From Desulfitobacterium sp038181555 (lineage in GTDB: Bacteria > Bacillota > Desulfitobacteriia > Desulfitobacteriales > Desulfitobacteriaceae), in NCBI RefSeq assembly GCF_038181555.1, contig NZ_JBBWUA010000026.1, positions 1 to 43,397 of the forward strand: DNA of 43,397 nt, in the 5' to 3' direction. A program made the position numbers and the translations under genes. Below the pieces are notes generated by a model, which saw only the letters and a program-made list of their open reading frames with translations, ran no database searches and had not been told where the DNA came from. Positions 40,241 to 43,397 of this stretch are shown here, piece after piece (the first letter of the stretch is position 1; each line of letters starts with the position of its first letter).

Positions 40241-41691
40241 GAATCTGCCCCCCTGATTGTGTTTGGAAGAGAGATAACTATACTGGTCCCTTCTCCCAAC
40301 CTGCTGATAGCCCAAATACGTCCCTCATGACCTTCCACAATTTGCTTGGCAATGGCTAACCCCAGACCACTGCCCTTTATCTCACTGCGTGCTCGATCTG
40401 TCCGATAAAAACGTTCAAAAATTTGTTTCACTTCTAGATCAGGAATACCACTACCATTGTCTTGAACTTCGATGATGACACTGGAATGGGTTTCGCGAAC
40501 AGAAAGAGTAATCCTTCCCTCTTCCTTATTCATATATTTACGCGAGTTATCGATAATGTTCATTATAACACGCATCATGCGTTCCCGGTCCAGAGGAATT
40601 GCACACGCTTCTTTGAGTTCACTATTAAAGTGCATGATGATTCCGTTGCGTTCCATCTCCGGTTCAATTTCTCGGAACCCATCCCTAAGAAATTCTTCTA
40701 CATTGGTAATTTGCAAATTAAAGGGGATTTGATTGAGATCCAATTTTGCATAAAGCAGCAGATCATCAATCATCGTATCCATCTGTTCCGCCTTACGATA
40801 GATTGTCCGTAGATATTTCTCTTTCTTTTCCGGCGAATTAGCGATGCCATCTAATAACCCCTCGACATACCCTTTGATGGAGGTGACCGGAGTCTTTAAA
40901 TCATGAGATATGCTGGTGATCATCATTTTGCGATTATCTTCATATTTTAGCTGGTTATGGACTGAGTTTTTCAATTGGATGCGCATCCGCTCAAGGTCGT
41001 AGCAGAGCTCACGCAGTTCCTTATCTCCCTCACTGACAATCTCATGATTAAGATTGCCCAAGGTAATTTCCTTAGCAGCCTTACGCAGATTATTCAGGGG
41101 AAAGATAATGCCACGAGAGAAATAACGGGACATATAGACATTAGCTGCAATAAAAGTAAGAACAAAAATAATGGCACAAAAGGTGATGAAGTTCGTAAGG
41201 TTAAAAGAAGCCGGGTCAAAGGGTACTAAAAAAAACAGAATTGTGCTTTCCTGATTATCTGTGGCTAAGCTTAAGTCAATAGGCTGAACACTATAGGTTT
41301 CGCTACCGAGGGTTATGGTATCCTTTTTAAACCATCCTGAGCTTCCTAACAACCTTACCACATCAATCTTCGTCAGATTATGTGAGGAAAATAATACTGT
41401 GTCTCCTTGAAGGGCAGCCACTTCTCCATCAACAGCGGCTATGCGATTGATGATCTGACTCTGAAAACCGGGATCCTCGATTCTCTCCGGATATTTACGA
41501 AGAATGCTTTGCTCACTGCCTACAAGGTCAAATGTCAGCTGGGTGATCTCCTGGGTATTTTTGAGAGATTGTTCCGTACCGACAATCTTCCCGGTCACGT
41601 ATATATAAGTCCACGCGCAAAGAACCGTAATCAATAAAGGAATGATTACGGTTAAAGCGTTGGCAAAAATAAGTCTTCGTTGCAGATTCAT
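40237..41691 (-). CDS. Two-component sensor histidine kinase
   Basis: A 484-aa kinase: membrane helix 1 near residues 10-33, an extracellular sensor domain of about 130 residues, membrane helix 2 (FITFCAIIFVLTFIAANVYM), a HAMP linker, the H-box ISHDLKTPVTSIKGYVEG and the ATPase domain with N-box NIIDNSRKYM, G1 DNGSGIPD and G2 GSGLGLAIAK. The extracellular sensor points to an envelope or external signal rather than the sensor-less BceS type. It sits between the ABC permease gene (8 bases upstream) and its cognate regulator (4-base overlap). GGTGG lies before the ATG. Confidence 0.93.
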   Translation of the reverse strand: MNLQRRLIFANALTVIIPLLITVLCAWTYIYVTGKIVGTEQSLKNTQEITQLTFDLVGSEQSILRKYPERIEDPGFQSQIINRIAAVDGEVAALQGDTVLFSSHNLTKIDVVRLLGSSGWFKKDTITLGSETYSVQPIDLSLATDNQESTILFFLVPFDPASFNLTNFITFCAIIFVLTFIAANVYMSRYFSRGIIFPLNNLRKAAKEITLGNLNHEIVSEGDKELRELCYDLERMRIQLKNSVHNQLKYEDNRKMMITSISHDLKTPVTSIKGYVEGLLDGIANSPEKKEKYLRTIYRKAEQMDTMIDDLLLYAKLDLNQIPFNLQITNVEEFLRDGFREIEPEMERNGIIMHFNSELKEACAIPLDRERMMRVIMNIIDNSRKYMNKEEGRITLSVRETHSSVIIEVQDNGSGIPDLEVKQIFERFYRTDRARSEIKGSGLGLAIAKQIVEGHEGRIWAISRLGEGTSIVISLPNTIRGADS

Positions 41692-41699
41692 GCTACCAC

Positions 41700-42452
41700 C
41701 TAGAATTCTTTTTTATCAAACAGATAAAAGGCCCCAGTAAAAAACATCATGCCATAGCCCAGCATAAAGAAAAACTGGCGGAGAATTTTCAGTAAGGGAA
41801 CGGAATTCGCCAACCAAAGGCTATACCAATCAAAATAGGTCGTGATCAAAAGGCCTGAGTATTGACTAAAAAACAATCCTAGCCCCTTGCAGACAAGAAC
41901 GAGTAAGATCGTTACAAAAAAGACCGAGATTCCGCTTTTTAAAATATTTGCCAAAAGAACGATGCCCAAAGCAAGGATAAACATTGGCAGAAAGCTGACT
42001 CCATAGGCTACGATCGTCTTAAAAAATCCGCCCCAGGTCATCGCATCCCCACTAAAAAGTAATCCGGCGAGCACAGAGAAGACCAGCAGCAGGGCAAGAT
42101 TAGCTAAGACAAAAAGTCCGATTGCCGATACCTTGGCCGTGAACAGCTTAAAACGGCTTACAGGTCTCGTAAGAGTTATCCGCATGGTATTTTGAGCGAA
42201 TTCTCCGGAAAAGCTGTCGATAGCAACCAAAGCTGTAAACAAAGGAATGACGGTGTTGATCGCAACTGACAGAACCAACATGGGGAAATCCATACTGCCA
42301 GCACCGCGTATACCAAACCCTGTCCTTACTCCGAGGACCATCAACTGTCCGACGACGATAATTAGCAAGGAAAGGATGATGGCTACGACAGCTTTTTTCT
42401 TTTTACAGAGCTTTTCCAGCTCATTGATAAAGGCTGCTTGAAAGACGGCCAT
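41700..42452 (-). CDS. ABC-2 type transporter permease
   Basis: A 250-aa permease with six predicted membrane helices, starting with the cytoplasmic FINELEKLCKKKKAVVAIILS pattern typical of ABC-2 permeases of lantibiotic-immunity or drug-export type. It contains FAQNTMRITLTRPVSRFKLFTAKV, the cytoplasmic loop usual in this family. It overlaps the ATPase gene by 32 bases and is followed by the histidine kinase gene. Substrate unknown; peptide antibiotic defence is a common role of such sets. Confidence 0.88.
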   Translation of the reverse strand: MAVFQAAFINELEKLCKKKKAVVAIILSLLIIVVGQLMVLGVRTGFGIRGAGSMDFPMLVLSVAINTVIPLFTALVAIDSFSGEFAQNTMRITLTRPVSRFKLFTAKVSAIGLFVLANLALLLVFSVLAGLLFSGDAMTWGGFFKTIVAYGVSFLPMFILALGIVLLANILKSGISVFFVTILLVLVCKGLGLFFSQYSGLLITTYFDWYSLWLANSVPLLKILRQFFFMLGYGMMFFTGAFYLFDKKEF

Positions 42453-43164
42453 TTCGTTCTACCTCACTCACAAAATAATTTTCCAAGGTGGCATAATCCT
42501 TGAGGATCTCCTCTCTACTCTGGACATTGAGAAGCATACTATTATAGATGACCCCAATTTTATTACAGGTAAGCTCCACATCGTGAATTAAGTGACTGGA
42601 GATAAAGAAGGTGGTTTTCTCCGTTTCAGCTAAATGTAAAATAAGCTTGCGGATATCAATCATTCCTTCCACATCGAGTCCATTTAAGGGCTCATCGAGG
42701 ATGACGACTTGGGGACGCGCCAAAATGGCGGCCGAGATTCCTAAGCGTTGTTTCATGCCTAGGGAAAAACGCTGTGGCTTCTCATTTTTGTAGCGGAGCA
42801 TGCCTGTTAACTCTAAAACTTCCTCGATTCTCTTTTTATCAATCTCAGGATAAAAACGAGCAAGCTGCCTTAAGTTTTCGTAGGCTGTTAGATAAGGATA
42901 GGATTCCGGAACTTCGATGATACATCCCACCTGGGCCATCGCCTTCTCATACTCGTCACGAATACTATGACCAAATATCTTCACATCTCCCCGATCGGCG
43001 GAAATTAATCCAGTCATAATCTTCATAGCCGTTGTCTTACCCGCTCCGTTGGGCCCGAGGAAGCCAAAAATTTCCCCACGGTAGATATCGAGGGTCAAAT
43101 CGTTAACACCACGTCCATTTTTATAGAGTTTTGTGAGATTCTGAATCTCGATGACTTTTTCCAT
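42421..43164 (-). CDS. ABC transporter ATP-binding protein
   Basis: A 247-aa ATPase with Walker A GPNGAGKTT, the signature RFSLGMKQRLGIS, Walker B VVILDEPLNGLD and the H-loop ISSHLIHD, in the family that pairs with ABC-2 permeases (BcrA-like). The ATG 43164 lies eight bases after GGAGG; an ATG at 43179 is also in frame but has no site. It is the first gene of the four-gene operon ATPase-permease-kinase-regulator. Confidence 0.92.
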   Translation of the reverse strand: MEKVIEIQNLTKLYKNGRGVNDLTLDIYRGEIFGFLGPNGAGKTTAMKIMTGLISADRGDVKIFGHSIRDEYEKAMAQVGCIIEVPESYPYLTAYENLRQLARFYPEIDKKRIEEVLELTGMLRYKNEKPQRFSLGMKQRLGISAAILARPQVVILDEPLNGLDVEGMIDIRKLILHLAETEKTTFFISSHLIHDVELTCNKIGVIYNSMLLNVQSREEILKDYATLENYFVSEVERNGRLSSSLYQ

Positions 43165-43197
43165 TGGATGATCCTCCATCTAAAAGTCTTAAAAGGA

Positions 43198-43221
43198 GCT
43201 GCCGGAGTAACCCCCGGCAGC
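43198..43221 (-). terminator. Hairpin in the leader of the ABC-transporter operon
   Basis: GCTGCCGG and CCGGCAGC form an 8-bp GC-rich stem with an 8-base loop; on the minus strand it is followed by TCCTTTT. It lies about 35 bases before the ATPase gene, so it could end an upstream gene or attenuate the operon. Confidence 0.55.
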
Positions 43222-43261
43222 CTTATCATAGTGGAAAGCTTATTTGTTCTATTCTAGGCAA

Positions 43262-43397
43262 TTGATACACAGCTCAGAACAAAATTGCGACGTTCACAGC
43301 CAATGTATTGTGTCTAACTTGGGTAAAGATAATCAGATTGCCATCTCAATCGCCAAGGAATTTGACATGATTCCGAATTACAGCCAGTGTGGATCGG
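43262..43397 (+). CDS. Unidentified partial ORF running off the right edge
   Basis: The plus-strand frame is open from 43232 to the end of the window. From the TTG at 43262 it reads IHSSEQNCDVHSQC and later ISIAKEFDMIPNYSQCG. I recognise no family, and there is no good ribosome binding site; an alternative TTG is at 43244. It could be the start of a gene, possibly mobile-element related, or a chance frame of 45 codons. Confidence 0.25.
   Translation, partial: MIHSSEQNCDVHSQCIVSNLGKDNQIAISIAKEFDMIPNYSQCGS

Overview
The window (43.4 kb, about 44% GC by eye) looks like the chromosome of an anaerobic, low-GC Gram-positive bacterium of the Desulfitobacterium/Desulfosporosinus type. This is judged from gene content only: a beta-oxidation cluster with its own Etf-to-membrane electron carrier, Fe-S-rich LutA/LutB-type oxidoreductases, a sigma-54 activator, FloA/NfeD, CvfB and strong AGGAGG-type ribosome binding sites. 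No tRNA, rRNA or CRISPR array was seen.

Layout. 1-2500: the end of an IS21-family element sits inside the second gene of a BmrCD-like heterodimeric drug exporter; the first gene is intact and is preceded by a promoter plus a terminator hairpin that may be an attenuator; a 45-aa ORF lies upstream. 2.6-5.3 kb: small housekeeping or stress genes (AhpD-like, DUF1294, a membrane-anchored rhodanese with a CsoR/CstR-like operator in its promoter, an aromatic-acid-exporter-like protein). 5.3-18.4 kb: the core of the window, nine co-directional genes on the minus strand (hbd, acd, etfB, etfA, membrane EtfAB:quinone oxidoreductase, acetate transporter, CoA-transferase, thiolase, enoyl-CoA hydratase) behind a near-consensus sigma-54 promoter, two inverted-repeat candidate activator sites, and a CBS-PAS-PAS-AAA-Fis activator gene. 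Together they encode a complete short-chain fatty acid (butyrate-type) oxidation module: activation by CoA transfer, dehydrogenation with electrons passed through EtfAB to the membrane quinone pool, hydration, second oxidation, thiolysis and acetate transport.

18.8-26.6 kb: lipoate ligase with D-serine dehydratase, a DUF6544-like membrane-anchored protein, RsgA with an unusual start region, and a DUF1836-nfeD-floA-repeat-protein operon behind a consensus promoter. 26.9-29.0 kb: M29 aminopeptidase and CvfB, the latter apparently starting at an AUC codon. 29.0-29.5 kb: a palindrome-rich convergent intergenic region. 29.5-33.8 kb: trkA followed by two tandem, diverged trkH genes (potassium uptake). 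34-36 kb: a hypothetical anchored protein with a short tandem repeat and a MATE exporter. 36.1-39.3 kb: lutB- and lutA-like genes beside larB (nickel-pincer cofactor synthesis), suggesting lactate metabolism. 39.5-43.2 kb: an ABC transporter plus two-component system operon. The right edge has an unidentified partial ORF.

The most interesting points are the sigma-54 control region of the fatty-acid operon, the AUC start of cvfB, the RsgA leader with an in-frame UGA, the hexapeptide-repeat protein tied to FloA, the CstR-like operator and the IS-broken exporter. All function calls come from reading motifs by eye; no searches were run.
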